The notes under the pieces: model-generated
What the model saw: only the letters and a program-made list of their open reading frames with translations
Databases searched by the model: none
Told to the model about the DNA's origin: nothing
Shown: piece by piece, positions 45,986 through 56,924 of the stretch
How positions within the stretch are numbered: the stretch's first letter is position 1
Layout: the number at the start of each line of letters is the position of its first letter
Assembly (NCBI GenBank): GCA_016706365.1
Contig: JADJJU010000003.1
Location: 248,001 to 312,000 of the forward strand
Source of the DNA: Saprospiraceae bacterium
GTDB taxonomy: Bacteria; Bacteroidota; Bacteroidia; Chitinophagales; Saprospiraceae
Direction of reading: 5' to 3'
Length of the DNA stretch: 64,000 bases
Program-made: the position numbers and the translations under genes

Positions 45986-47990
45986 ATGGAACATCAGCAT
46001 ACATCACATGACCATTCTGTGCACGGCACGAATTTGCCAGGCGAACACGAAGGTCACGACAAACACGATGGACATAATGTTGTGGACTTTTGGAAAAGAT
46101 TTATCGTTTGCACCTTAGTTTCTGTTCCGGTTCTTGCTCTATCCCATATATTACAAAAATGGTTAGGGTTTCAATTGACTTTTGCTGGCGATCAATATAT
46201 TTTGGCGGCCCTCTCCTCATTTATTTTCTTTTATGGAGGTTATCCTTTTCTGAAAGGGATGTATGATGAAGTCATACACAAAGCCATAGGAATGATGACA
46301 CTTATAGGTGTAGCAATTACAGTTGCTTGGGCATACAGCGTTGCTATCACCTTTGGCTTGGAAGGAATGGATTTTTATTGGGAAATGGCAACCCTCATAG
46401 ATATCATGCTTATTGGGCATTATTTTGAAATGAAGTCCGTTATGGGTGCTTCCGTTCCTTATAATTGCTCGTAAACATGATGCCATCAAATGCTCATCAT
46501 TTGGTAAACGGGCACATACATGATATGCCTGTTAATCAATTAAGAATCGGAGACTTGATAATGGTGAAGCCTGGCGAAAAAATCCCAGTTGATGGAAAGG
46601 TCACAGAAGGTGAAAGTTACCTTGACGAAAGTATGCTCACAGGAGAAAGTAAACCTGTCAGGAAAGGAATAAACAGTAAAGTAATTGGAGGCTCTGTAAA
46701 TAGCAATGGTTCTCTCACTGTTGAAGTTACAAGCACGGGCAAAGACAGCTATCTCAGTAAAGTGGTGAAACTTGTTGAAGATGCAAAAAAAGTAAAATCA
46801 AAAACACAAAATTTTGCTGATCGTGCGGCTAAGATTTTGACATATGTTGCTTTAGGAGGAGGTGTCACTACACTTGCAGTTTGGTTACTGTTGGGCTATC
46901 CGTTCGTATTTGCATTAGAAAGAATGGTTACAGTAATGGTCATATCATGTCCTCATGCCCTGGGCTTGGCTGTACCTTTGGTGGTAGCTATTTCTACATC
47001 AATTTCTGCAAAAAAAGGTTTACTAATACGTAACTGAATAGCGTTTGAAAATGCACGACTGATTACTATAATTATTTTTGACAAAACCGGAACACTTACG
47101 AAAGGTTCACATGAATTACAGGAAGTAGTAGCGCTGAACAAACTATTTAATGAAAAAGAATTGCTACGCCTTGCATCGGGCATCGAACAACATTCAGAAC
47201 ATTATATTGCAACTGGTTTGATGCGAAAGGTCATAGAGTTGAACATTCCAGTTCCTAAATCTGAGAATTTTAACTACATGCCGGGTAAAGGGCTTGAAGG
47301 CATTGTGGAAGGAAAAGAAATAAAAGTAGTCGGACCTCATTACCTCAAAGCACAAAACCTCAGCATACCTGAACAGAATGATGATTTTACAGGAACAGTG
47401 GTATATATTTTAATAGATAATACTGTAGGAGGTTATTTTACTTTTTCCGACCAGATAAGAGAAAGTTCTTTTGAAGCAATCCAAATTCTCAAAGAAGCTG
47501 GAATTAAAAACTTATTGCTCACAGGTGACAACGAAAAAGCGGCGAAGACAGTTAGTGATGAATTGAAAATGGACGGCTATTTGGCCAATGTATTGCCGCA
47601 TGATAAATTAGAAAAAGTAAAAGATTTACAGTCAAAAGGTGAATATGTTGCCATGACAGGTGATGGCGTAAATGATGCACCTGCCCTTGCACAAGCGAAT
47701 GTAGGAATCGCAATTGGTTCAGGAACTATGTAGCGGCAGAGACAGCAGACATTATTTTAGTTAACTCTGACCCTAAAGATATTGCCACCCTGATTCTATT
47801 TGGAAAAGCCACCTACAACAAAATGATACAAAACCTTTGGTGGGCAGCAGGATACAACATACTTGCAATTCCATTGGCAGCGGGTGTATTATACAAATGG
47901 GATATTATGCTAAGTCCTGCTGTAGGAGCAGTACTGATGAGTTTAAGCACTATTGTAGTAGCAATAAATGTGAAACTTTTAAAAGTATAA
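45986..47990 (+). pseudogene. copB: Copper-type P-ATPase CopB, frameshifted
   Basis: Pieces at 45986-46474, 46465-47037, around 47040-47160, 47161-47733 and 47740-47990 form one P1B ATPase. A His-rich N-terminus (HQHTSHDHSVHG...HEGHDKHDGH) precedes membrane helices. Then come the TGES actuator motif (MLTGESKPV), the CPH ion motif (VISCPHALG), the DKTGTLTKG phosphorylation site near 47080, a CopB-type N-domain and GDGVNDAP. CPH rather than CPC points to the CopB group (Cu+ or Cu2+/Ag+ export). Around four frame slips interrupt it. Confidence 0.9.
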
Positions 47991-48139
47991 AATTGATAGC
48001 CGCAAAGTGAAAATATCTTGCATATACATTTCCGCTTACTGTTAGACCTTTATACACATTCCCTTTCGCTATAAGTGGCATCAGTGGAAAATAAAGCTGA
48101 CCACAATTATTGTTGAGCCTGAAGCCAATATAAAAATAA

Positions 48140-48165
48140 AAAGCCGAAGATTGATCTTCGGCTTT
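48140..48165. terminator. Bidirectional-looking terminator
   Basis: A 12-bp stem (48140-48151 with 48154-48165) with a two-base loop is followed by ACTTTTT on the plus strand and preceded by AAAAATA (T-rich on the minus strand). It could serve both the CopB transcript and the small minus-strand gene. Confidence 0.75.
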
Positions 48166-48209
48166 ACTTTTTAAAAACACAAAAGGTGTTTACAAATTCT
48201 GCAATAATT

Positions 48210-48325
48210 GCTACCTTTTACCTTTACGCTTCTGCATTTTTTTCTTCCAGCTTTTTTTGAATTTTTTGCTGTTTCAATTCCTTTAAATCCTTAACAGGTT
48301 TCTTAAGACTTTTAACTTTTGACAT
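48210..48325 (-). pseudogene. Small Lys-rich protein, possible one-base slip
   Basis: From ATG 48325 on the minus strand a very basic helical frame runs for about 28 codons (SKVKSLKKPVKDLKELKQ, then KKLEEKK). A slip in the run of eight A's would complete it as MQKRKGKR and stop at 48210. It could be a small nucleic-acid-binding or ribosome-associated protein; no family is recognised. Confidence 0.35.
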
Positions 48326-48727
48326 GATAATATATGTATTAATGTAGCAGCAATAGCCAAATTAGGAGCTATTGTCTGTGATTAAATATTTTAATAATAA
48401 TAAATGGTATAAGCTGAATGGCTTGAATTAAAGGCTTATTACGCGGGCAGTAGTAAGAACGAAAAATGAATGAAGCCGACAAACCCATAAGCACTCCCGC
48501 AAGTGCTTATAAGTGCAGGAATATGATTTTTCTTTTAAGAATCAGGTATGAATTTCTACCATTAAAGATGTTTACATGCAACGCACACATCTCAATAGAA
48601 AGAGAAGAAAAATAATCAGAAAATTTATTAATGAAATTCATAATATAATCAGATTCAATGACTAAGAATGGGCTTGATCCCGATAGTCAAAGTTGTAAAA
48701 AGATACACAATTTTTTGATATAGAGTT
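48326..48727. other. Gene-free spacer
   Basis: About 400 bp of AT-rich sequence between the small Lys-rich frame and the end of the FMN-dependent synthase gene. I see no gene. Confidence 0.4.
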
Positions 48728-50338
48728 CTAATTACTCCAGCTCCCAATGTTACTTCGACCCCAGGCATTTGGGTTAGCATATTTGAAATCTAACTTATAT
48801 CGCTCTGGAATTTCTGATAAAAATGATCCGGTTTCATAGGAAGGAAATATTTCTTCATATGTCAGCATAGACTGAAACGAAATTCTTCTGTAAATATGAG
48901 AAGGTGTTATATTCTCCATTTTGTCCAGACCTGAAGCTCCAAGTAACTCAACAAAACTGTGAACAGTAGCCCTGTGAAAATTTGCAACCCTCTGTTTCTT
49001 GTCCTCAACCACGAGCCCTACAGAAAGTTTTGGATCTTGAGTCGCAACTCCCACAGGACATTTGTTAGTGTTGCACATTAGAGCTTGAATACATCCTACC
49101 GCCATCATCATAGCTCTGGCTGAATAACAAGCATCTGCTCCTAGAGCTATCGCACGAATTATATGGAAACCCGTTAATATTTTACCTGAAGCAATAATTT
49201 TAATATGTTGGCGGATGTTAAGTCCATTGAGAATATTTTGAACGAAATCAAGACCATCTAATAATGGTGCACCAACATAATTTGAAAATTCCTGAGGAGC
49301 AGCGCCAGTACCTCCTTCCGCCCCATCAACAGTAATAAAATCAGGGTATATATCCAAATCAATCATGGCTTTACATATTCCAATAAACTCACTTTTATGG
49401 CCTATACATAACTTAAATCCTACAGGTTTACCATCAGAAAGCATTCGTAGTTTATGAATAAATAACATTAACTCTTTCGGTGTACTAAATGCTTTGTGAA
49501 AAGGTGGTGATGCCACCAGCACATGAGGCTCTATATTCCTTATTGCTGCTATTTCCTCTGTGTTTTTGGATGCAGGTAGAATCCCCCCATGTCCCGGTTT
49601 TGCACCTTGTGAAATTTTAATTTCAACCATTTTTACCTGAGGCAATAATGCTTTTTCCCGAAATAATTCCGGATGGAAATCACCGTTATTTGTTCTGCAA
49701 CCAAAGTAACCCGTGCCGATTTGCCAAATTAAATCACCCCCATGTTTTAAATGATATTTGCTCAAACCACCCTCACCTGTATTATGTGCAAATCCACCAA
49801 TTTTTGCTCCGGCGTTCATGGCTTCCACTGCATTCGAACTCAGTGAACCATAGCTCATAGCAGAAATATTGTATATACTACAGCTATATGGTTGACGGCA
49901 ATCTTTGTTTCCAATTAAAATACGGGGATCTTTTTCCAATAAATTAAAGTCCTTAGGAGACATTGAATGACACACCCATTCATAGCCTTCAGAATATACA
50001 TCCAGTTGAGTACCAAATGGCATTGTGTCGTTTTGTTTTTTAGCACGCTGATATATGGTCGAGCGGTCAATTCGATTTATCGGCCGCCCATCTGTATCTG
50101 ACTCAATGAAGTATTGGTAAATTTTTGGCCTCAGTTCTTCCATGACATACCTCAACCTTCCAACTATTGGATAAATTCTCGTGATAGAATGTTTTGTCTG
50201 AATCATATCATAGTAACCTACACAGGATATCAGAAACACGGCTATGAATACAAAAACCCAATATGTATTTAAAAAAATGGCTGCTCCCAGAGTTATTATA
50301 AGACTGAGAGTAGAGATAGCCAAAAATATTTTTCTCAT
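48728..50338 (-). CDS. FMN-binding glutamate synthase family protein
   Basis: The intact 536-residue protein has two N-terminal membrane-type stretches (about 5-42) followed by the TIM-barrel synthase domain of the large glutamate synthase subunit. Motifs are ISAMSYGSLSSNAVEAMN, GAKIGGFAHNTGEGGLS, EIKISQGAKPGHGG, DGAEGGTGAAPQEF (FMN/phosphate binding) and CNTNKCPVGVATQ (Fe-S ligand region). It lacks the glutaminase domain. Such membrane-anchored relatives are frequent in Bacteroidota, and their physiological donor is unclear. Unlike its neighbours it is not frameshifted. Confidence 0.9.
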   Translation of the reverse strand: MRKIFLAISTLSLIITLGAAIFLNTYWVFVFIAVFLISCVGYYDMIQTKHSITRIYPIVGRLRYVMEELRPKIYQYFIESDTDGRPINRIDRSTIYQRAKKQNDTMPFGTQLDVYSEGYEWVCHSMSPKDFNLLEKDPRILIGNKDCRQPYSCSIYNISAMSYGSLSSNAVEAMNAGAKIGGFAHNTGEGGLSKYHLKHGGDLIWQIGTGYFGCRTNNGDFHPELFREKALLPQVKMVEIKISQGAKPGHGGILPASKNTEEIAAIRNIEPHVLVASPPFHKAFSTPKELMLFIHKLRMLSDGKPVGFKLCIGHKSEFIGICKAMIDLDIYPDFITVDGAEGGTGAAPQEFSNYVGAPLLDGLDFVQNILNGLNIRQHIKIIASGKILTGFHIIRAIALGADACYSARAMMMAVGCIQALMCNTNKCPVGVATQDPKLSVGLVVEDKKQRVANFHRATVHSFVELLGASGLDKMENITPSHIYRRISFQSMLTYEEIFPSYETGSFLSEIPERYKLDFKYANPNAWGRSNIGSWSN

Positions 50339-51167
50339 TACTTATTATTAAAACTCACAAGCAAAATGTCGTAAGTGATCAGCTTTCGTCGGGTGGAATA
50401 ATTAATTGAATGTTGTGTTTAATGCGGAAAATAGCTTTGGAGCTGGTAACCAACTCAAAACGTCTTTCACCAAACTTAATATTCTAAATTGTTAAATGGA
50501 ACATATGGAGAAACCCGAAAAAAAATACTTTGGTTTTTTTCCTGTATTCTTACTCTATGAAAAGAGTTTCTCTAATCCCAATTTATGTGGAAGTCTTTCC
50601 TCCGTGTGTATACTTATAGTCCGGAGGAAAAGTTGATGTAGCTTGCTGTGAGACAAATACTGAGCAGAATGTTTACTTGCCGGTTTCATATTTGGATGGA
50701 TTAAATCCTTTAATTCTGAGTTATTATGATCACTCATGCAAAGTTAACAATATTACACCATAAAGGTTGAATATGGATATGCAATTTGCATTTACATATG
50801 CAGATATGAGTATCAACATTGAATTTGTTGTTGTGTAAATCCTGGAGTGGTGATATTTTAATAGCAGAACCTTAGCGCAGAAGTTTTGTTCTTACCTTTT
50901 AATGCACAACAAAGTTTATCTTGGAAAATTTCATCCACTCAATATAGTAGGGACTTTTAGTAGAGAAACTTTCGCCAGCAATTAAATTATACAGATAATA
51001 ATGACCTTCAACTTTCCTATTCTAATTTTCAGCGCCATGCTGTCCTAATCTGAAAAGTTGCTTCCCGCATTCAACTTTTCAGAGTTGGATAGCATACTTA
51101 CGCCACTGGTTTTTCGCTGGTGTTTTTTATTCCCCATTCTATTTTTAAAAATTTAATAGTGTTTATT
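50339..51167. other. Spacer with one possible small frame
   Basis: The 830 bp contain a 60-codon minus-strand frame (50555-50737) without recognisable content, and the hairpin listed at 51050-51082. I see no supported gene. Confidence 0.4.
51050..51082. promoter_or_regulatory. 11-bp inverted repeat before the GreA-like gene
   Basis: CTGAAAAGTTG (51050-51060) and its exact complement CAACTTTTCAG (51072-51082) flank 11 bases. No T-tract follows immediately. It lies 86 bp before the GreA/Rnk-like start, so an operator or leader hairpin is likely. Confidence 0.55.
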
Positions 51168-51578
51168 ATGAACAAGTTAATTATTAACCGCCTGGATTAT
51201 GCGCGGATAAGAAAGAGTATTACTGATGCCAGAAGCTTTCAATCAATGAATGATAGAGAAGCTCAAAAACTTTTGACAGAGTTGCATTCTGCCACAATTG
51301 TAGATCCTGAAGAGATACATTCAAATGTTGTTACTATGACCTCAATAGTCAAGCTGAGCTTCCTGAATAATAACAAACAAGTGCAATTTCAAATAGTGTA
51401 CCCGGATCAGGCAAATTTTAAGGAGAATAAAATATCCATCTTTTCACCAATAGCAACAGCTTTGATTGGATATAAAGTTGCTGATGAAATTGAGTGGATT
51501 GTTCCTGCCGGAATTACAAGAATTAGAATTGATGAAATTATTTATCAGCCTGAGGCAGCAGGACATTACACAGTATAA
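51168..51578 (+). CDS. GreA/GreB C-terminal domain protein (Rnk-like)
   Basis: I choose ATG 51168 over the upstream in-frame codon at 51120, which adds a hydrophobic tail without counterpart in the family. The 136-residue protein lacks the full GreA coiled coil and has the C-terminal FKBP-like domain (IVKLSFLNNNKQVQFQIVYPDQANFKENKISIFSPIATALIGYKVADEIEWIVPAG). This is the layout of Rnk-type regulators of RNA polymerase or nucleoside diphosphate kinase. The target is unknown. Confidence 0.85.
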   Translation: MNKLIINRLDYARIRKSITDARSFQSMNDREAQKLLTELHSATIVDPEEIHSNVVTMTSIVKLSFLNNNKQVQFQIVYPDQANFKENKISIFSPIATALIGYKVADEIEWIVPAGITRIRIDEIIYQPEAAGHYTV

Positions 51579-51766
51579 TAATTGTTGGTTAACTTTCTAT
51601 TTTACAATATTGAATGAGGTGCAAATTGTGCCTCATTCAATGTGTGTCAACTGATAGCTTTAAAAGATACATTTATTTCTATACATACCATTCCCTATCT
51701 TTTTTTCATTCAAAATCTCACATACAGCTTAATCAATAGTTACCTTAGAACCTTAACTTTGAACCA

Positions 51767-52173
51767 ATGGATCAACTTTTCAAAATATTTAAAGTAGGCA
51801 CAGAAGAAGCCACTAAAATAAGTGCTTCTATTAGAATTATCACAAAATACAACGCTGCAAAACTTTCTTAAAATACTGGAAGAAAATTACCAGCGACCAT
51901 GGTGTGGATTTTATGCTGAAAAATTATTTATGTCGGCGAGGAATCTAAATCTGATTTGCAAAAATATCCTTCAGCAAACTGTAAGTGAAATAATTGAAAC
52001 CAAGAAAATTGATAGAAGCTAAAAATCAATTAACGCATTCAAATAAGAACATTTCTGAAATTGGTTTTGACCTGGGATTCAATGAAAAAGCCTACTTTAC
52101 TAATGTGTTTAAAAAACGAACAGGGCTAACGCCTTCTGAGTTTCGTGAAGAAATGAAAAAGCTCCTTTCCTGA
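51767..52173 (+). pseudogene. AraC-family regulator, frameshifted
   Basis: ATG 51767 opens a frame that ends within 35 codons. A shifted frame continues with LKILEENYQRPW...MSARNLNLICKNILQQTVSEII, and after another slip near 52000 with LIEAKNQLTHSNKNISEIGFDLGFNEKAYFTNVFKKRTGLTPSEFREEM to 52173. The last part is the two-helix-turn-helix DNA-binding domain of AraC regulators. The missing N-terminal sensor domain suggests a truncated gene. It precedes the YceI/SDR genes and may regulate them. Confidence 0.75.
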
Positions 52174-52271
52174 TTTTACAACTCTTCTTCCAAATACTGT
52201 TACCCGTTGCCCTTTAAATGATTGCACCTTTGTAGTGTCAAATTTAATTAATCATTTAAAAACATAAAAAA

Positions 52272-52811
52272 ATGGAAACAGTAGCAAAAACAACAACAAA
52301 ATGGGTTTTAGACCCAACTCACAGTGAACTTACTTTCAAAGTAAGACATATGATGATTACCAATGTAAAAGGTGAGTTCAAAAACTTCTCGGTTGATATT
52401 GAAGGGGATGATATTTTTAAATCCAGAATCAGTGTATTAATTGACGCTTCATCCATCAACACCAACAGCAGACAGAGATAATCATCTGAAATCTGCAGAC
52501 TTCTTTGATGTGGAAAATCACAAAGAGTTAAGTTTCAAAAGCACTTCATTCAAACAAAAGATGATGATGATTACGAATTGAAAGGTATACTCAGCATCAA
52601 AGGAATCAGTAAAGAGCTTACTCTTGCTGCAGAGTTTGGTGGAACGAACAAAGATCCCTGGGGAAATGAAAAAGCAGGTTTTTCCATCAGTGGTAAAATC
52701 AATCGAAAGGATTGGGGCCTAAACTGGAACGCAGCTTTGGAAACAGGTGGAGTTTTAGTAAGCGAAGATGTGAGAATTTCAGCAGAGATTCAATTTGTAA
52801 AACAATCTTAA
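52272..52811 (+). pseudogene. YceI-family lipid-binding protein, frameshifted
   Basis: Frames 52272-52481 and 52578-52811, joined through a shifted middle (DADRDNHLKSADFFDVENHKELSFKSTSF-like), give a YceI protein of about 180 residues. Features are WVLDPTHSELTFKVRHMMITNVKGEFKNF, LSIKGISKELTLAAEFGG and NRKDWGLNWN. YceI proteins form a beta-barrel that binds isoprenoid-type lipids and respond to acid or base stress. No signal peptide is present, so this one would be cytoplasmic. Two slips (near 52480 and 52560) interrupt it. Confidence 0.85.
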
Positions 52812-52822
52812 AATAAAAGACA

Positions 52823-53606
52823 ATGAAAAATAAAGTAATCATAATCACAGGTGCCGGGATGGGACTTGGATTAGCAACAGCAAAAGAATTGGCTTCAAAA
52901 GGGGCAAACCTTGTATTGGTTGACTACAACGAAAAAAGTTTAGCGGATGCGAAATCAGAAATCACTAAAAAAATTTCCTGATGTCAAAATCATCACAGTT
53001 GTGGCTGATGTTTCAAATGAAGATGCCGTTAAAAATTATGTTGATGAAGCGGTAAAAGCATTTGGTAGAATTGACGGACTCTATAACAATGCCGGAATTG
53101 AAGGAAAACAGGCCAGCATTACTGAGTATGATGTAGATATTTTCAAAAAGGTAATTGACATCAACCTGATGGGTGTGTATTATGGATTGCGTTATGTAAT
53201 TCCTGTCATGCAAAAACAACAATTTGGACGTATAGTAAACGTAGCATCTGTTGGCGGTATTCGTGGGGTATTGAATCAAATGCCCTATGTGGCTAGTAAG
53301 CATGCGGTATCAGGAATGACAAAAAACGCCGCTCTGGAGTACGGTAAGGATGGTATTCTTACAAACGCAATTGCGCCGGGAGCCATACTTACACCCATGG
53401 TTGCCGCAGCTTTTAAGCAGGTAAATCCTGATGATCCCAAAACAGCAGAAACAGAATATGCTCAGCGTAACCCAACGAAACGCTTAGGACAGCCGCACGA
53501 AGTAGCCAAAGTAGTAGCATTTCTTTTGAGTGAAGAAAATGGCTATGTTAGCGGTCAAACCATTGCAATTGATGGTGGGGAATCGAATATTTATGGAAAC
53601 TCATAA
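52823..53606 (+). pseudogene. Short-chain dehydrogenase/reductase, one frame change
   Basis: From ATG 52823 the frame reads KNKVIIITGAGMGLGLATAKELASKGANLVLVDYNE and slips in the A-run near 52970. The longer frame then continues (NNAGIEGKQ, IDINLMGVYYGLR, ASVGGIRG, catalytic YVASKH) to the stop at 53606. The nucleotide motif TGAGMGLG and the Tyr-x3-Lys of the active site are intact. The D in LVLVDYN suggests NAD rather than NADP. Substrate unknown. It starts 11 bp after the YceI gene. Confidence 0.88.
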
Positions 53607-53615
53607 AATCCATTG

Positions 53616-53660
53616 ATACCCGTGGTGTCGAAGGAAAGTAGAACTGCGGGTATTTTTTTT
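53616..53660 (+). terminator. Intrinsic terminator after the SDR gene
   Basis: ATACCCG (53616-53622) pairs with CGGGTAT (53647-53653) around a 24-base loop, followed by eight T's. It closes the YceI-SDR transcript. Confidence 0.75.
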
Positions 53661-53745
53661 GCTTACAATTAAGATTAAAAATTTAACATTTATATCAGCT
53701 TTGATCCTGCTATGCGGCAGGATGAGGGCACAAACCAATTAGAAA

Positions 53746-54667
53746 ATGCAAGATCAAACTAATCCGCTTTTATGCGATATTGAAACCGGTATTTGTGAAA
53801 TACCAGCTGCTAAAGATAGCATCAAAAGTGGAATTGTCTATTCAGATCAGAAACCTGTAAAAGTTATCTATTTCACGGACCTATCTGTTCATCCTGTTGG
53901 GCCATCGAGCCGCAACTGCGAAAACTCAAACTGGAATACGGTGATATTCTTGAAATTGATTACCGGATGGGTGGGTTACTTCCAGACTGGACATACAATA
54001 GTGGAGGAATCGGAAAGCCTTCTGATGTCGCTCATCATTGGGACGAAGTAAGCTTGTATTACGATATGCCTATTGATGGAGATGTATGGCTGGATGATCC
54101 TTTGAATTCCTCATACCCTCCTTCCATTGCATTTAAAGCAGCTCAAATGCAGGACAATGATATAGCCATAGTTTTTCTTCGTGAAATCAGAGAAATGGTT
54201 TTTTTACAAAAGAAAAATATTACAAAATTGGAGCATTTAGAAACCGCCGCCATGAATGCAGGATTGAATGTTGAGCAGTTTAAAATCGATTTCGAAGGCA
54301 AAGCAAAGAGCTGTTTAATGATGATTTGAAGCTGGCCAAAGAAATGGGAGTAGAAAGGTTTTCCTTCTATGTTTTTGTTGACTCAACCGGAGAAAAGGAA
54401 TTTGTATACGGTTCCAAACCTTATTCGGCATTTGAGAATGCTGTTAATAAAATAGATCCGACTGCCGTAAAAAAAGAATACGACAAAAGTTTGGAAGCAT
54501 TATTTGCAAAATTCAGTACACTTACCGCAAAAGAATTCTCTGAATTATCAGGAATTTCCAGAGAGGAAAGTGAACAAGTTTTGGATGAACTTTCTGCAAA
54601 AGGAAACTTGCAAAAATTCACTACAAAGAATGGTGCAATATGGAGTTTAACAAAGTCAATGGAATAA
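53746..54667 (+). pseudogene. DsbA-family protein (FrnE/YjbH-like), frameshifted
   Basis: Frames 53746 to about 53880, a shifted stretch to about 53970, 53967-54329 and 54326-54667 give one thioredoxin-fold protein of about 305 residues. The active site CSSCWAIEP is visible only in the shifted frame near 53885-53910. The first slip is at GGACCTATC there. The remainder (YRMGGLLPDW, AAMNAGLNVEQF, GVERFSFYVFVD) is typical of the DsbA/2-hydroxychromene isomerase clan. The C-terminal 90 residues add a helical and winged-helix-like tail. It has no signal peptide, unlike true DsbA. Confidence 0.8.
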
Positions 54668-54736
54668 GGCGGGATTTCTTTTTATGGAATAAATGAGAAG
54701 CGCCCGGGAAGTGAATTTACAATAATTTTTATCACA

Positions 54737-55620
54737 ATGGACAGAATAACATTTTTAAAAACGCTGGCATTACTGCCAATATCTGTTGCAGCTATGAAAC
54801 TATATGAATTAAATAAATTGGCAGAACCCTAAGCAAGACACCACGAATGCCGGTGTTGTTCTTAGGTCACGGTAGTCCGATGAATGCCATCGAAGAAAAT
54901 GAATTTGTATCGGGATTCAGAAACATTGCCAAAAGTATTCCTAAGCCCAATGCAATTCTATGTGTGTCTGCTCACTGGGAAACTAAAGGAACATTTGTGA
55001 CGGCAATGGAAAATCCGAGCACTATCCACGACTTTGGTGGATTTCCAAAAGAATTATTTGATGTACAATATCCGGCACCGGGAAGCCCTGAACTGGCAAA
55101 AGCTACTAAAAAACTCATTAAGAATACTGATGTGAGTCTTGACGATAAATGGGGGCTTGATCACGGTGCATGGAGTGTGATTAAACACTTGTATCCGAAT
55201 GCCGATGTTCCGGTGATTCAGCTAAGTCTGGATTATAGTCAATCACCTCAATATCATTATGAGCTGGCACAACAAATAAAATCGCTTCGGGAAAAAGGTG
55301 TGCTTGTGATAGGAAGTGGCAACATGGTGCATAACTTGCGCATGGTTGCCTGGGATAAACTTAACGCCCCTGGATATGGATTTGATTGGGCAATTGAAGC
55401 CAGTGAAAAAATGAAAAAGTTTATTCTGGATGGAGACCATAAACAGCTCATCAATTTCCGTTCACAAGGAATAGCTTTTGACCTTGCTATCCCAACTCCG
55501 GAACATTACTTGCCATTGCTTTATTCTTTGGCATTGAAAGAAGAAGGTGAACAGGTAAGTCTGTTCAATGACAAACCAGTGGCAGGTTCACTAACTATGA
55601 CTTCTGTGAAAATTGGATAA
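54737..55620 (+). pseudogene. ygiD: LigB/YgiD-type extradiol dioxygenase, frame slip near the N-terminus
   Basis: The conserved domain (RMPVLFLGHGSPMNAIEENEF, CVSAHWETKG, HDFGGFPKELFDVQYPAPG, DHGAWSVIKHLYP, GSGNMVHNLR) begins at 54847 and runs to 55620. A 29-codon N-terminal segment from ATG 54737 (DRITFLKTLALLPISVAAMKL) lies in another frame and would join it through a slip near 54830. It looks like a membrane or signal segment. Metal-binding His residues are in HGSP, SAHW and the DHGAW stretch. The family acts as 4,5-DOPA or catechol dioxygenase. Confidence 0.85.
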
Positions 55621-55657
55621 ATCATCCAGGACTGATAATATTTAAATGTAAACCGAG

Positions 55658-56290
55658 GTGCAAATTAACTTCACAATACTCCTGGAACTATTGGGAACAT
55701 TCGCATTCGCTGTCAGCGGTATGAGGCAGGCTGCGGGGAAGCAGATTGACTGGTATGGAGCTTATATCCTGGGTCTTGTGACTGCGGTCGGTGGAGGAAC
55801 TTTGAGGGATTTATTGCTGGGTGTAACTCCATTTTGGATCTTAGATGGAAAATATTTTCTTACCACAGCGGTTGCGTTGGTTACAATATTACTTTTTAAA
55901 CAAAGCTTACTAAGGTGGGGCAGTACATTGTTTTTATTTGACACATTAGGGCTTGGTCTATTTACTGTCGTTGGGATTTCCATAAGTATAGATGAAGGGC
56001 TTCCTTTTTGGGTTTGTATTATTATGGGAACTATTACAGGAACTGTTGGAGGTGTGATCAGAGATGTATTATTAAATCAGGTGCCTTTACTTTTCAGAGA
56101 AGATATTTACGCTCTGGCTTGTGTCGGAGGAGGTGCTATTTATTTTATCTGCAGATACGTAAATCTTCCAGAAGGACTTATTGAGTTGATAGCGGCTCTG
56201 ACCGTAATTGTATTTCGCTTGATTGCAGTAAAATATAATGTGAATTTACCGCAATTACAATCCATAGATACCAAAGCTAGCCAGCGATAA
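55658..56290 (+). CDS. UPF0126/TRIC-family membrane protein (YicG-like)
   Basis: The 210-residue protein begins with GTG at 55658 and has seven membrane helices with the family repeats: GTFAFAVSGMRQA and VTAVGGGTLRDLLLGVTPFWI in the first half, and GTITGTVGGVIRDVLLNQVPLLFR in the second. These define the prokaryotic relatives of trimeric intracellular cation channels. The physiological substrate is unknown. The frame is intact. Confidence 0.88.
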   Translation: MQINFTILLELLGTFAFAVSGMRQAAGKQIDWYGAYILGLVTAVGGGTLRDLLLGVTPFWILDGKYFLTTAVALVTILLFKQSLLRWGSTLFLFDTLGLGLFTVVGISISIDEGLPFWVCIIMGTITGTVGGVIRDVLLNQVPLLFREDIYALACVGGGAIYFICRYVNLPEGLIELIAALTVIVFRLIAVKYNVNLPQLQSIDTKASQR

Positions 56291-56421
56291 GCAAACCCGA
56301 ACACCCGGTACGGGGATTTATTGTGGTGTATATTTATCAAATTATTTTCTGAAGGAAATCAGATAAATTTTCCTGGGAGAATCATTTTGGCATGTCTTCA
56401 TTTCACAAACTTTTTGCAACT

Positions 56422-56749
56422 ATGAACTGGATAATATTGATTTTGGCCGGATTATTTGAAGTTATTTTTGCCTTTTTTGTTTAGGAAAAGCAAAGTGACA
56501 ACAGGAAACGAAATGTATTCCTGGTATGCAGGTTTTGTATTGGCACTTGGCATCAGTATGGTGCTTTTAGTAAAAGCAATTCAAACATTGCCAATAGGGA
56601 CAGCCTATGCAGTCTGGACCGGTATTGGAGCGATTGGAACGGTTCTGATTGGGATTGTTTTATTTAAAGAACCCGTAACTTTCCTGAGATTATTCTTTAT
56701 ATCTACATTAGTTGCTTCCATCGTGGGATTGAAGATTGTTTCTAATTGA
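56422..56749 (+). pseudogene. gdx: SMR-family exporter, SugE/Gdx type, one frame slip
   Basis: ATG 56422 gives MNWIILILAGLFEVIFAF, and after a slip in the T/G run near 56470 the frame continues (SWYAGFVLALGISMVLLVKAIQTLPIGTAYAVWTGIGAIG) to 56749. Four membrane helices and the essential Glu in GLFEV are present. The PIGTAYAVWTGIGAIG signature favours the guanidinium-exporting SugE/Gdx subgroup rather than EmrE. No guanidine riboswitch is recognised upstream. Confidence 0.85.
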
Positions 56750-56924
56750 TATTGATATTGTTGTATTTAGTGCTTTAATTTTCATATAAAAAGAAGGATG
56801 GTCTTAGAATAAATGAATGACTCACGAGGAGAATTTAGGGTATTATATTTTTTAACTTGCAAAAGATTGAATTAATTGATTTTCAGAAATTGAATATTTC
56901 CTGACTATGCATAAAAATTGAAGC

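Noticed and set aside
50555..50737. 60-codon minus-strand frame
   Set aside because: Composition is plausible for a small protein but no family, operon or promoter supports it.
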